From contig JADDOH010004207.1 in the NCBI GenBank assembly GCA_016648135.1, forward strand, positions 124,001-188,000: 64,000 nt of DNA, read 5' to 3'. Both the position numbers and the translations under genes were made by a program. The DNA comes from Agrypnia vestita (Eukaryota > Arthropoda > Insecta > Trichoptera > Phryganeidae). Under the pieces are notes generated by a model. The model saw only the letters and a list, made by a program, of their open reading frames with translations. It was not told the DNA's origin and ran no database searches. Shown here one piece after another: positions 21,801-33,784 of this stretch. Numbering within the stretch: position 1 is the first letter of the stretch; every line of letters starts with the position of its first letter.

Positions 21801-23867
21801 AACTTAGATATAGCTTCGCGATGCTATTGCGATAAATAAAAGCAAAATTATTTATTGAGAACGTGTATGTGTATAGGTGCATGATTGGGATGAAAATTGA
21901 AATACAACAGAACGAAGTGAAAAATTCACTGGGAAGACGTTTTAACTTGAGAAGGTACGTCTTTAAAATTATTTCGAGGAATCTGATTTTAAACGTTTAT
22001 ATTTAAAAAATGATAAAAAGCAGGTTAAATTAATGATAGAAGTGGATTGAAGACAAATATGAAATTTCTTTACAATGCAGTATAAAAAATACGAAAGCGC
22101 CACGAAATGATACATTAAGACAAAATCGGGGAAGCGTCAAGGCTAACTAGTTTTTTAAAAATAAACGCTTTTGCTGACCATTTATGATATTGAAGTATTT
22201 GGAGCTGCTTTAAAATGAGTGAGCGCTCTCTTCATTTAGCTGGTAAGCAAAGAGCCCAGATTATGGTTAGGATGGTTGACACATATATCGAAGATTATTC
22301 TGACTTTCATCTACTTGACATTCCATTTTAAAAGCATGTAATTAAATAAAATATTGAATGTAACGTAAACGCAAACACAATATCATGTAGATCAGAAATT
22401 TTTGAATGAAGAATAACCTTAACCAATTTATTTTACTTTTGGAGTGCATTTTTAAGTTAAAGAAAACCTGAAAATATTTATGTAAACACCTTATATGTAT
22501 CCCAACAGGCATTAATATTTATAAATAAATAAAGGTATCTTTAAATTATTTTTTGTTTATTATTATACTTATGTTACCTATTAGGTATAAAATGATAGGG
22601 GCATTACAGTGGGATACAATAATGGTTAATAATTTAGCGAATTTCTCGGTACACAGAAGTTCATTACAGTTTTCACCGCATACCGAACAACCAGATAATT
22701 TCTGCAGGAAACGTACTCCAACTAACAATAATTACATTCTCATCCACCGAAATAATGTACATCGTTACTTATGGTTCCCCGGCAATTTTGAAAATACAGG
22801 AATATTAAAAAATGCACTTCTTAATTTAAAAAAAAAAAAATTAACAATTACAAATTAAGCACTTATTAATTGAAGTATTAAAAAAAATTAGGCGAAAATC
22901 ATTTACTTTGTTACCTCCACGTTAGTAAAATAATATATTTATATTTAACTACTCAAGTTTAAAGAGAAGCAAAATCTTGAAATCGAAAAGTAAAGTATGT
23001 ATGTATACCTGTATGCAATAGATTTATTTTTTATATGTGTGGAGTATAGAGTTTTAAATCTGTCAAAAGAGCTGTACTGTTTACCTAGGCTGTGCAATCT
23101 ATTTACAGGTGAATTCACACACTACTGTCAATGTGCTAGCTATCTACATAAAATAGCTCACCTTGCCCCGAAACAGACCGCCCAGGTACTCTGTAAGTTT
23201 TCATTTGAAATAACGCAGGGGGGTCCAACATACTGTTAATAATTTGATTTTTTATGTATGTATGCATTTATTCCAGTATGTGGGGAGGTGTAGTGTATTC
23301 ATAGAGAGATTATCAAGCGAGAACCAATCACGCGAATTCTTTTATGTACCTAGTTAATTAGTATCTCATCACCGCAACCATGTAATACTTTATGTAATTT
23401 TCTAAACGTGAATAATTCAACGAGTTATATTTAATTTCGTACATTTTGATGTAAAATGCATTTTAAAATAGTTTAACCATTAAAAGTTTCCTTTGATGGT
23501 TTATCGATTTTTCATCCCGCACTTCAGAGCCACAAAAATCCATAGCATTCAATAAACATTTTACTTAGTTTTGGACAACCCGGTACTAAGCAGTATATTA
23601 ACGATACGGTTCGTGACATATTAAGTGGTTATGTCAAGATATCTGTCTTCTTTCTTCTGAAGTCTCCATTTCCATGACATCTACAACATTTAAAAAAGCC
23701 GAAGAAATGTGACTTCCTTTCCTTCAAGCCAAGTTTTTTTTAAATTAAACCAATGGAAAAGGAGCCAAACCGTCTGCCCTAGCGATTATTTTTAGAACCA
23801 ACTTTAGAAGGCTAATATAATTTTGACGCTGTACTTGAAACTGGAGAGTGAAAAGTTTTTGTGAAAA
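21801..23867. other. Long spacer, no supported gene
   Basis: A minus frame at 22728-22546 contains CSVCGENCNELLC, cysteine-rich but matching no finger I can name. At 23109-23184 an open segment is flanked by TTTACAG and by GGTACTC, an exon-like arrangement with a weak donor. Neither is enough to call a gene. Confidence 0.35.
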
Positions 23868-24220
23868 TGACTGGAACAGAGTGACAGTAAAAAATATTTT
23901 GAATAGTGTAATTCAAAGAAATGTATTTAAAATTAAAAACAAATTAAAACAATCAACTAAAATCCGCTAATCGAGTCTATTCTCATTGGTTTGCGCTATC
24001 ATAGTAATCAAATCTTGACTGCTATTATATACAGTGCTATTATACATATACATGACTAGAACAGAGTGACAGTAAAAATATTTTGAATAGTGTAATTCAA
24101 AGAAATGTATTTAAAATTAAAAACAAATTAAAACAATCAACTAAAATCCGCTAATCGAGTCTATTCTCATTGGTTTGCACTATCATAGTAATCAAATCTT
24201 AACTATTATATACAGTGTCT
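23868..24220 (+). repeat. Tandem duplication, 185-bp unit, two copies
   Basis: The unit starts TGACTGGAACAGAGTGACAG at 23868 and restarts as TGACTAGAACAGAGTGACAG at 24053. Both copies contain ATCCGCTAATCGAGTCTATT and CTCATTGGTTTGC. Only a few mismatches and one A-run difference separate them, so the duplication is fairly recent. Confidence 0.85.
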
Positions 24221-24933
24221 CATAGCAAGTAGCAAAAAATTTACAGGTTAATTTCCGCCTTGATTATGAGTCGAAAATATTAAGCAAACATGACCTAATA
24301 TCAATTTATTTAGTGATGGAGTTATGCAATATCAAAATTTGCATTTTTTTAATCAATATTTCTGACTTATTTTCTTATAAAACCTTGAACTATCATTATA
24401 GTAAAATGTCGATTGCAAAAAATTCATTCGTTTTGATACAAGTTTAATAAAATGTTAAAAATCCTGAAGAAATTCCAATTGGAATTGGAATAAAATATTG
24501 TGTATATTCTGTTATAATATAATTACATTCTAAATTGTATTCAGTTAATAAATTATTCATAAAACAACCATACAAATTAACCGTCTTAAATATTAAGTTT
24601 TTTGCTAAGAAACTTCAAGAAGAAAATTTAAGTCAACTCTCGTACAAAAAATGTTATATTTTGATTAAAAATATTTTCACCATGTGAAGTTGTATAATAT
24701 TAAAATCTCGTGTATTAAAGCCCGGCTGATACTTTACCAAAATGGCACTTATTCACATCCGCCGACAATATAAAATATATAATATCAAACCACGCACACG
24801 TTACTTCCTACCATTATTTTAACATGTTTGCGTAAAAACGTTGTAAGCCTGAAAAAGGTGGGCGGCGAGCAACCCACACCTGTAAATTTAATCATTTGAT
24901 CCATTATCGGCAATCACGTTTTTATGAACGATT
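24221..24933. other. No recognisable gene
   Basis: A+T-rich, with a mixed patch at 24720-24900 (CATCCGCCGACAATAT, GGTGGGCGGCGAGC). No supported feature. Confidence 0.4.
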
Positions 24934-25447
24934 CTTTTTACTCCCTTTCTTTTAACTCGTACCGTCTGCTTATCTGCTTGTCTGCCGAAAAACTTTGCAT
25001 CGATTTTTAACCCTTTTTCCGTTATCCAATCGAGCTGAAACTTTGCAAGCAGACTTATGGCGACGATAAAAATAATCTAACAAAGTTTCGTTTAAAAAAT
25101 TTAATTATAGTATAATTTTGGATTTTTCGAAATTTTAACGGTTTATTCAAATTGGAAACCAAACAAATGAGAAAGGAGCCCGACGCGTGGAGAAGGCGCG
25201 AAACCTGTTTCAACTAGTCTGACTCGAGCTATGGGACCGGTCAGATGGTTTCGCCAACGCCAACGCCTATATCAATTATTGCGTTTTCAATATTCTATAA
25301 GTTTTAAGGATAACAATATACATGGAATAGATTTTCCACATGAACTTAAAGCAAGAGGAATATGTTGATAGAATATCAAATTGGAAACAATACAAATAAG
25401 AAAGAGAGTATAATAAAAACTTGGTTTTTATGGGTTAGTTTTTTTCT
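24934..25447 (-). repeat. R-family repeat with a different interior
   Basis: The left edge, CTTTTTACTCCCTTTC with TCCAATCGAGCTGAAACTTT and GCAAGCAGACTTATGGCGAC, and the right edge, ATAATAAAAACTTGGTTTTT then ATGGGTTAG, match the other R copies. The middle (about 25170-25390) does not: it has GGAGCCCGACGCGTGG and GGGACCGGTCAGATGG instead of the usual GTGAAGTACC block. Either a replacement, an insertion-deletion or a subfamily. Confidence 0.65.
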
Positions 25448-25755
25448 TTCATAATACGATTCACCTAATCTATTTAGCTGTCGATGAGGACCTCGTATAT
25501 GTGTGTAATGTTATTAACAATAGCTCAACTTCTTGATTCAATTTTGGGTGAAATGTCTACAGTTGGAGAAAGAACGTATAAATCAATCAAGATGATTTTG
25601 ATTTTGTTAAATTGATGCCTGGGATCGATCTTTTCAATTGTTTGCTCTATTTCCCAATAATTTATTACGAGTAAATTCTCATGGCCAATAATAACCTATT
25701 GGCCATGAGAAGAAGCAAGACTAACGGTACATAATGACTTTCTAGGGCCAACTCT
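25448..25755. other. No recognisable gene; short local inverted repeat
   Basis: CTCATGGCCAATA at about 25679-25691 and TATTGGCCATGAG at about 25697-25709 form a perfect 13-bp inverted pair. Nothing else noted. Confidence 0.4.
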
Positions 25756-26175
25756 GATGTTTAGAAGTGAACCCTGGAATTGGCAAAAAAGGAATGAAAG
25801 TAGACTGAATGCGGTCACTAGTGCGCTTGTGTGAAAAATCTTTGGTCGATAGAGCGAGGAATGAACAAATTAGAAGTGAATTTAATGCTTGCTGTAGTGT
25901 GGTAGTAGTGTTGGTCGTGTAAAACGTATGAACGAGAAAAAGATGGTTAAAAAAATACGTGGGGCGAGTGCTAAAGGCAACGGGAATAGAGGGCGTCCGC
26001 GAAAGACCTGGCACGATCAGATATTCTGAATGTTGGAGGATGGCCCTATTCGAAGTCTCAACAAGCGTAGAACTTTCATTAGAAGATGTATGAATGAAGC
26101 AAAAGTGGTGTGCCAAGATAAAAGAATACGGCGTTCTATCCTCTCTGCCTGCCCCTGAAATGGCATGATGGTTAG
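25756..26175 (+). pseudogene. Non-LTR polymerase C-terminal relic
   Basis: Translated in shifting frames it gives SEPWNWQKRNESRLNAV, GRVKRMNEKKMVKKI, NRGRPRKTWHDQI, EDGPIRSLNKRRT and AKVVCQDKRIRRSILSA, matching the 10.4 kb relic block by block. Several frameshifts and stops break it, so it is older. After the end comes GGCATGATGGTTAGTTAGTT, the short-repeat tail of the family. The 124-codon minus-strand frame here is an antisense shadow. Confidence 0.8.
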
Positions 26176-26390
26176 TTAGTTATATTTTCATGTTAGTTTT
26201 AGCAAATCACTATTCCATAAGCAATGCAATTTTTTAATGTTTTATTATTATATGTACATTCAGTTCTCATGAATTTCGGGGATTTTTGGAGAGATGTGGG
26301 TGTTTATTATGATGATATGAAAATAAACGTCCGTTCATTCAGAGTATTATCACGGGATCGTGACCGTTGAAGGAAAACGAAAAACTTGGA

Positions 26391-26610
26391 ACTATAAATT
26401 AACTTAAATCACTGGATATGAATTTAATCGGAACGCCGTTCTTAATACATACCGATTTTGTAATTCGCACCGCTTGTAACTCCTGAATATTTCACAAATA
26501 CGTAGGTGGGTAATTTTCTATTTCGTTTTACTTCCCGTCTATTATTTATTATTCGACGAACGGACGGACGGGCGGACGGACAGACAAACAACGAAATTGT
26601 AACTTAAATC
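26391..26610 (+). repeat. Dispersed repeat ending in a CGGA/GACG microsatellite
   Basis: The first part (TCACTGGATATGAATTTAAT, TTTTGTAATTCGC) resembles 2.04-2.11 kb. The end CGGACGGACGGGCGGACGGA, CAGACAAACAACGAAATTGT resembles the end of the T-family copy at 47.33 kb. Confidence 0.45.
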
Positions 26611-27741
26611 GAATATTAGCTAACATACAGCTATGGAGTTTTCATAAGAAAGAAAGATGAGATTTTGCAGATAGCGAAGTGTAACCGAGGATACACAGAT
26701 ATATTATGTAGAATACGGTATTAGGGTAATTCGCTCGATATATCTAAGGAATATCCCTACCGAGAAATGTTAAGTACGGATATTAAGATAGTCTTGAGAT
26801 TTACTGTTCGCTTCAAGCCATTTTAGACGAAAATTCGGAAGAAGCTCCTCGATTCCGGTGTATTTTAGCCAGATAAATGACTACACATACTTATTTCAAC
26901 TCGCACTTATTTTTAATTTAAAAGTACATAATACACCTGAATTAATCGCTCAATAATTATAAAAGGTAATTTTATTAATTAATTAATATAATGTCAATAA
27001 AATAATTTTTTTCATAATCAATATTTGTTTTTAAAAATAATGGAAAATCAAATCCACTTATAATAATTTCGGATGTCCGTCCATTACTTCCTATCTAATA
27101 TCTCATTCCGTTTACCAAATTTGTATGATAACTAATCTCATCACGTTTTGAAAATTAGTATTATTTTCTCAATTGTTTTTAAATTATATGAAAATATTCA
27201 GTTAAAACTTTGTTAATAAAATAGACTGAAAAAGATTTTTTAAATGCTTACATTTTTTTACATATTTCAGTTTAATGAAAATTAAAACTAATGGGTGCAT
27301 CCATTACTATGTTGTATACGTCATTGGTATTCATCATTAATCAAAGGATATAATCCTATATGTAACAATGTCTGTCACTAACGCTACGAGATGGCTCAAA
27401 CAATATTGTGGTAAAAGAAGCAAAGAAAGCATAATTCTCTATTTGATAATATCAATCACTAACTTTATCCTACTCTAGATAACACTGTTTTCACAGCCTT
27501 AAACGGCGGCCGTAGTATATAAATGAGAAAAGTATGTCATTTTGACGAGTTATAGCTGGTATATAATAAAAGCAAAATATATTTGTTACTTTAACGATAA
27601 CCGCACATTTTCATTTGAGACTTGCAATGGTATCTGATTTTTTTAATTTGTGATAATTGATTGATACATAGTTATGCATCTTTTTTAAAAATAATATTGT
27701 AACAACAAAAAATGAGAATCAACCCAAAACATGAAAAAGTG
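26611..27741. other. No recognisable gene
   Basis: A+T-rich sequence with a slightly mixed patch near 27480-27520 (AACGGCGGCCG). No frames or repeats recognised. Confidence 0.4.
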
Positions 27742-27891
27742 TCATTCGAGGGCGTAGACATCATCTACGTCAATTATCGATTCCATTTGTTTGTGTGTTT
27801 GAGTGTTCAGTGTTCGAGTGGTGCAACTTACGTCCTCATCCACAGTCACTGGATCTGAAATCCGAATATCGACTCTTTCCTGACTTGCCGT
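27742..27891 (-). other. Short exon-like open segment, unrecognised
   Basis: Minus-strand codons from 27891 to the TGA at 27744-27742 read TASQERVDIRISDPV, then TVDED, then VSCTTRTLNTQTHKQ and an MESIIDVDDVYALE ending. A GTAAGT donor string lies at 27831-27826 directly after VDED, and CAGCTTAG precedes the first codon. This could be a 60-bp micro-exon, a piece of an old transposase or chance. No family is recognised and the acceptor lacks a good pyrimidine tract. Confidence 0.25.
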
Positions 27892-28119
27892 CTAAGCTGG
27901 TGTCACCAGCTTTTAAATGAAAATACCACTCTTGGCATGCCCTTATGATTCCTTCACCGAGAATATTCTTTGAAGTCGCGAAATAACTAAGCAGCTTTCC
28001 ACCTTTTATTCAAGCATTACGGCATAATTTGGCGCAAATATGTACAATGTACACACTAAAACAATACTCTGGAATCGTTTAGAATGCTTTTGAAAAAATC
28101 TCTCGAAAGAAAAAAGGTG
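27892..28119. other. No recognisable gene
   Basis: Mixed-composition sequence without recognised features. Confidence 0.35.
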
Positions 28120-28870
28120 TCACGCAACGCTAAGTTAGGCAATTCATTTCGTAACAATAGGTGTGTGACATATCAGTGATTCGTGACTGTGATATTACGA
28201 CAAGCAATACTACCAACAGAGCGAGCACAGTGGGGCCAGCAGTGATACCAGCGAATGTGAATAAAGGGATATCGGGGCGAGAAGTTTCTATGTGCAAATA
28301 TTGAAAGGAGTTTACTAGGACGTGATCAAAGCAATAGAAACAGAGTTAATTAGTGCGAATTAAGGAACAGTGTGCGAAATATTCGAGAAACATTTAGCGA
28401 CTAATAAATTAAGAATGGTACTACAATTCAACTCGTGCCCAGTGACTCTCTTTGGTAATAAGTTTAACTTAATTAATTTACAGTGTTTTCAATTGTCTCC
28501 AATATGTCCTGTGACAATATTACGATCAACGTCAATTAAACGTCAAATTAAAAAAAACGGCACTTAGTTAGTCATAAATCTGAAAACAGTATTTCTTTGG
28601 TTGTATTGATTGTAAGAGTGAAAAATGAATGTCATTGAATGCACGCTTCTGTTGAAGAATGGCAACACGTTGCACCACTCTCGATCTCGTATCGCTCACG
28701 ATACTGTCGACGATATTAATTTGCTGTTTGCTCTTTGCACGATACCCAAACAGATTTCGGCGAGGCCCACCGCAAGGCTTCGATTCACCCCCACCCACTT
28801 GTTCAGTGACGGTCACGTGACGTACCAGCGGGGCGGGTGAGGGGGTATGTGACGGGCGGCTGCAGGCAGA
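28120..28870. other. G+C-elevated, CpG-containing block
   Basis: Composition differs from the A+T-rich surroundings, above all at 28700-28870 (TTCGGCGAGGCCCACCGC, GGGGCGGGTGAGG). An initiator-like ATCAGTG lies at 28172-28178. Overlapping frames of 82 codons (minus) and 71 codons (plus) carry no recognisable domain. A promoter or first-exon region is possible, but no TATA box or coding start can be supported. Confidence 0.3.
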
Positions 28871-29149
28871 CTGGGCCCGGGTAATACTATAATATTCCCA
28901 GTTTCAGCGATGAATTTTTTTTTTGTACGTGCGGCCAAAGTCGTGACCTTTTTGAACGTTTTTAGGGTTGACCGATGATAATTGTTTTATATCACGTCTT
29001 TTATTTTATCGATGCTCTTTATTTTCTATTCTTGTGGACCGGGAAATTATTTTACTTGGACAAACAAAAGGTATGTTAATATGAAATAGAAATGATAATA
29101 TTGAGTATACGATAGATATAGACGAAGAAGAAATATAAATGGTCGACAA

Positions 29150-29815
29150 AATAAAACAAAATAAAATAATCAAACACTATGTTCTCATTAAGAAAACACG
29201 TTGAAAACATAAATAAGAAATTTGATAAAAAGGTAACATTCTTTGTTATTTATAAATTAATAATTTCACATGTACGTTATACTTGAATAACAAAGAACAC
29301 ATAAAAAAAATTCAAATTTATCAAAACAGAGCGATGAGAATCATTCTATGGAAAAAAGGCACACAAAAATTAAAAAGTTGTTATAAAATTTATAATAGCT
29401 CGTCGTAAAGCTAGCACTAAAGCAAAACACAAGGATTTTTAATAACAAAACTTGCATTCATTAATTACACCTAAGTAGATTAAAACAAATAATAAAATAA
29501 TTTTTTTTAAATATCCATCCTACAAATTTGCTCAACCAAATGAAAAAAAACAATATTTTAAATAATAGAATGCCAAAATACTTTAAAATTAAGACTACAT
29601 ACAGAATAGATATGCATATAAATAATACATGAAATGCAAAGGAAAAGAGAATTCAAAAGATAAAGAAAAAACACAAATTTTATTTCTTTGTAATGTAAAC
29701 AAAACTACTTACAAATAACTAAAGGAATACAATAATCTAGCAGAGATTAAAAACGGAGAAAAATCAATATTATAAGAAGAATTGCAGACGTCACCCCATA
29801 GAAGAAAAATATAAC
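29150..29815 (+). pseudogene. Decayed non-LTR reverse-transcriptase C-terminal region
   Basis: Fragments in several frames are typical of the part after the RT palm in jockey/CR1-like elements: VIYKLIISHVRYT (about 29235-29285), then IQIYQNRAMRIILWKK (from 29310), then NNRMPKYFKIKTTYR (about 29560-29605). The usual forms are LYxxLIxPHLxY and LQxxQNRAMRIIL. Many stops and frameshifts are present. It is the same general type as the relic at 60.6 kb, which shares QNRAM and the PKYL/PKYF block. Confidence 0.7.
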
Positions 29816-29824
29816 CGTAATATA

Positions 29825-29984
29825 ATAATATCGTGGTCTGTCTGTCTATAGCTTCCTGTACGATCCGTAATTTTTTATTTGATAATTTTTTTTTCTTTTC
29901 CCTTTTTTCCCCTTTTCATTTTCCTTTTTTTATTTTTTTCTTCTTTTATTATTCTACCGTCATTTTTGACAGGTTACAGCTAGT
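29825..29984 (-). repeat. T-family repeat with polypyrimidine tract
   Basis: On the minus strand it starts ACTAGCTGTAACCTGTCAAA then AATGACGGTA, and ends with a CAGACAGACCACGATATTAT motif. This is the layout of the 47.2 kb copy. Its centre on the plus strand (29886-29947) is almost all pyrimidine (T runs with CCC blocks). The ACTAGCTG start resembles a widespread class of insect repeats beginning CTAGCTGACCC; that link is inference. Confidence 0.55.
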
Positions 29985-30369
29985 AACTGTAATATAATAA
30001 CTGAATATGTGATTGTTTACTATTATTATATCTTTACACTGAATTTACTCAAATAAATTACAAATGTTCGATACCATTTTTAAATACTCGTAGTAAAAGA
30101 GTGCTCGCGGTATTGCTGCTGAAATGGGAGGGCCGCAAAGAAATAATGAGTGTTCCTATTTGGCGTATGGCCGACTCGAGATGACGCGGCAGGACTTCAC
30201 AATATTGGGTGCTGATGGCGTTAATTAATAAGTAACTGAAACCCATACCCTATATTTGTGTACCAGAATAATTTCTTAAGGTTAGTAATATTTTATTTGG
30301 GGCTCTGCATAATAAATAACAATAAAATAATTGTACGCAAAAATACGGCGCAGAATTCAAACGCAGAAA
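29985..30369. other. No recognisable gene
   Basis: A 62-codon minus frame (30246-30058) is unrecognised. Mixed-to-A+T-rich sequence. Confidence 0.4.
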
Positions 30370-30720
30370 CCCTTAGGAAGGTAGTTTTGGCGTGACTGTC
30401 AGCTGCGGGGGCGGCCGAAGGAACAGGGAAGGGACGCGCCTGCAGGGCGGGCTCCGCGGGTGGCGGCGCAGCCTGAATTATTCATGCGGGGTGCCGGCGC
30501 TAAATAAAATAAAACCGCCGCGGTTTCGGCCACCCTGCAAACACACGACCTCATCCAATTTGTCTCCCATATATATTTGTATTTTTTGTATTGTTTTCCA
30601 TAATCGGCCGAATCGACGGGGCGGAATCCGACTGCTGATACAACTAGGGAGGGGAAACTTATCGACACTTTCAATTACCGGTATTGCGGCAAACGTTTTT
30701 ACTAAAACCGTTTACCGGTA
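30370..30720. other. G+C-rich CpG island-like block
   Basis: Strongly G+C-rich from 30395 to 30545 (GCTGCGGGGGCGGCCGAAGG, GGTGGCGGCGCAGCC, CCGCCGCGGTTTCGGCC), with an embedded TGAATTATTCATG palindromic motif. Frames of 109 (plus) and 91 (minus) codons are low-complexity and unrecognised. At the right edge TTACCGGTA at about 30676-30684 recurs in inverse at 30713-30721. Candidate regulatory element or unannotated first exon. Confidence 0.35.
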
Positions 30721-31870
30721 ATTTTAATGAAATTAATTCTTATAATCTGTGATTATCAAGATATTTTCGATTCCAAACAATCATTGAGATACAAATTTCG
30801 CTTCGAAGAGATTTTTTCGGGACAACTCATGGATTGAAAATTCCCCGCTCATACTGTCACTCAAGAGATTCGCCGTAAAGCGCCTGTTTTTCTGACTTTC
30901 CCAGATTTAAATAATGCACTCATTAGTGATAATTTTGATGAAATACTTTCAGTTGAACGTACGATAGTAAAGATTAAATGTTTATTTATTTAAAATAAAC
31001 CACCAGAACACACAAGATGATCTCGAACAATAATACTATTACACGTTGATACTCGACTTACATATAGAAAATACATTTCCAATGAATCAAATATTCTTGC
31101 TCAAAACAAAGTCAAGAATTTTACAATTAAAATTTTCACCCTCTAGATAAAAATATATTGGAGCTGCCGAGTCCAATAACAAAGCGGGTAGTATGTTCAT
31201 GAAATTGTAATATGTAATATACACTTAACAGTCGCGTAACGCATGCTTTTCATTAAATAAAATTCGTAAGCCAATATTTATCACGTGACAGACGACAAAA
31301 CATGAAAGTCAGACACCTGTAAATATAAAGCGAAATGCTCGGAGACATCGTCCGTTAAAATTGTGTCAATAACACACTAATGACCCCCAGCGTAGGAAAA
31401 AAGCATAAAAATGTACTTGGTGCATACAATCTGCGGCCGCGTAAGAAAAAATCAGCACGTTCTTGGTTCTTGTGTCGATAGGGCACTCTTCTCAAGATGC
31501 TGCGATATGACTTCAAATTGATATTTGAAACTCAACACGCCTCTCTACTTCTTCTACTTTTTCAGCACTCATCTCTCTACTGTTGTGTATAGACCTCTTT
31601 CATATCCTTACATCCTTTCCTTTTGTTCATTGATCCGTCAACATGGTTCGCATAAGATATCCGTCTGTTTCAATACCTACAAAAAAGTATATAGTGTGTC
31701 AAAAAATCTGCTATTATTCTATTATTCCCCTTGATGTCATAAAATGTTTTAACATTACAGTTTAATGTAATACAAGGACTATCAAACAGGAACAACGGCC
31801 TATTGATAAACGCATGTTAAAAAATATGTCAACGGTAGATCAAAATATTCAATCAGACTATTCCAGTCAC
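30721..31870. other. No recognisable gene
   Basis: A+T-rich. A T-rich 69-codon frame (31525-31734) has no recognisable features. GCGGCCGCG occurs at 31433-31441. Confidence 0.4.
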
Positions 31871-32340
31871 CTAACCCATTCATCCCGCCGTTACGTACGT
31901 TATTGTCCAATATCATGCTTTTTATTTACCGAGTTATCGTGAAACCGGTTTTCTGGAATTGCAATCCCTAGACACAACAACGACTTGGGTTGTCACGGTA
32001 TGGTAGGAATCGAATTATCAACGAACGAGTTGTTGCGTTTTTCCACCCGTTAGGTCAACAGGAAATGGGACGATTGAATCAATGCGAACGTTTCAGTGGA
32101 ACGTGGCGTTGTTGTGGATCCCGCGATCATGTAGCTAATTTTATTTTTTTCTGAATAGTACGGATAATTCTTTTTAAATGGTTTTATTGTTAGCATTATT
32201 TCAATCGTTCACCCGTTAATGGCAGACTTGCTCGGTTGCGCGCGATTAACTTTGACCATAAATATATTTGATGTGGGTTTAATTCGAGAAATAGAATACT
32301 GGAAAGACGAAATGGAAACATTTTCGCCTTTGTAGGCCTT
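31871..32340. other. Mixed-composition unique block
   Basis: Stands out from the A+T-rich flanks (CCGCCGTTACGTACG, GGAACGTGGCGTTGTTGTGG, TTGCGCGCGATTAAC). No frame or repeat match. It could be a conserved non-coding element; comparison with a related genome would decide. Confidence 0.25.
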
Positions 32341-32919
32341 TGTACGAGTAAGGTTAGGTAAAGGTTCAAAGCTTAGCTAAGTTTAAGCTCGTATATATTA
32401 ATACAATTTATAAATTACTAAAGTAACATTTTGGATATGTATCAATTTTTGAAATCATAAATTTATAATACCCAAGTAATTTTTTTTGCTTTCTTCCTTC
32501 CAAAAAAAATCATATACTATATACATACATGTAATTTATAATGATAACTCAAATCGGGCAGGGTGATAATAAAATTATTAAAACTGAATTATTGTTTGAT
32601 GGGCAATTTGATATTTAAGGTACATCTGGCGGGACGTGGGAACCGATAACATATGCATGACACACAATAAAAGACTTTAACATAAAACACAGACAACTAT
32701 TCTTGCTGGTGTTCGTCTCATGGTATTGAATGCAACGCATTTGAAACAAATTTTATGATTAAAAAATATAATAAAAAATTCATACACGGAAATGAGTACA
32801 GTAAACTTGAAGATATATTAGATGAAAATTTAACAATATTTAAGAGAAACTTGTTCTCGATTTTAAGATAGGTATGGCATGCTCCTGATATAGAATATAA
32901 TATCATATAAAATAATATT
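32341..32919. other. No recognisable gene
   Basis: A+T-rich sequence; the 62-codon minus frame (32906-32718) is not recognised. Confidence 0.4.
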
Positions 32920-32970
32920 TACGTGTCGCATCAATATTCTTAGTATTTTCATATTAGTCTTTTTCGAAAC
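32920..32970 (-). repeat. SINE2 3' fragment
   Basis: The reverse complement AATACTAAGAATATTGATGC and GACACGTAAATAT matches the distal body of the SINE2 copy at 16.67-16.72 kb. Very short. Confidence 0.5.
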
Positions 32971-33784
32971 AAAGTTTCAAATTTTTTTAGAAACTTAGAA
33001 AATCGGGAAATATTATTACATTTAGGACAAAAAATAATACTGGATCTATTTTAAATAACGCAAAAGATAAGATCCCAAATCTAAAAAAAGAGTGGTGTAT
33101 ATAAACTAGAGTATGATGACAAGCAGGTAGAAATTTCTAACGAAGGTTCTCAGAACATAAAAAATCGTAGGTAAAGAGTAAAATAGATTCTCAATTCGCG
33201 AAACACTTGATAGATAACAACCATAAAATAAATCTGCGCCAATTCCTTTGCACTTCGAGACTAAAGGCTTTTAATTTTGACGATTTTGGATTAAATTTGC
33301 TTGAGCAGCTAGAGATCACCAAACATTAAGTAGAAAACTATAATAAACGAACAAGTAAATATATATAGATCCACTCTAAGTGATATTTTAAAATAACCTG
33401 TAACTAAAAAAAAATGTTTTAGGATTTGATTCTGCCGTAAATTTTGCCTTTGTTATAGAAATACCAGAGATTTGGATCAAATCGCCAACGCAAAAAAGCA
33501 TCTGAGATGCCAATTTGAAATCCTCACATTTGAAAAATTATCATTAGTTCTCAAACATAATTGTTATCAAGAATAATACTGTTTGGAATCCCCACATTTG
33601 AAAGTTATCATTAGTGCACAAACATTATTTGTTACCAAGAATATTACATTTAAATCAAATTGCTTGAACAGAATTGTTTCTTAGAATAATGTAGAAATTT
33701 GAAAAACCTTCATCAATTCGTAAAATTAAATAACATCGCTTTTCAATACTTTTCATATACATACAAATTGTTGAATGTAAAATA
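32971..33784. other. A+T-rich, local direct doublet
   Basis: Bases about 33515-33570 and 33590-33645 share CCACATTTGAAA-like text, TTATCATTAGT and a Gttatcaagaat-like segment at about 70-bp spacing, suggesting a diverged tandem duplication. No gene. Confidence 0.4.

Noticed and set aside
22546..22728. Cysteine-rich minus frame (CSVCGENCNELLC) as a zinc-finger exon
   Set aside because: The spacing does not match a nuclear receptor, C2H2, BED or THAP finger, and there is no supporting splice or homology signal.
25742..26116. 124-codon open frame on the minus strand
   Set aside because: It is antisense to a clear non-LTR polymerase relic whose blocks match the 10.4 kb copy.
27560..27580. TATAATAAAAGCAAAAT as an M1 end
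   Set aside because: The spacing of TATA to AAAAGC differs and no further M1 motif follows.
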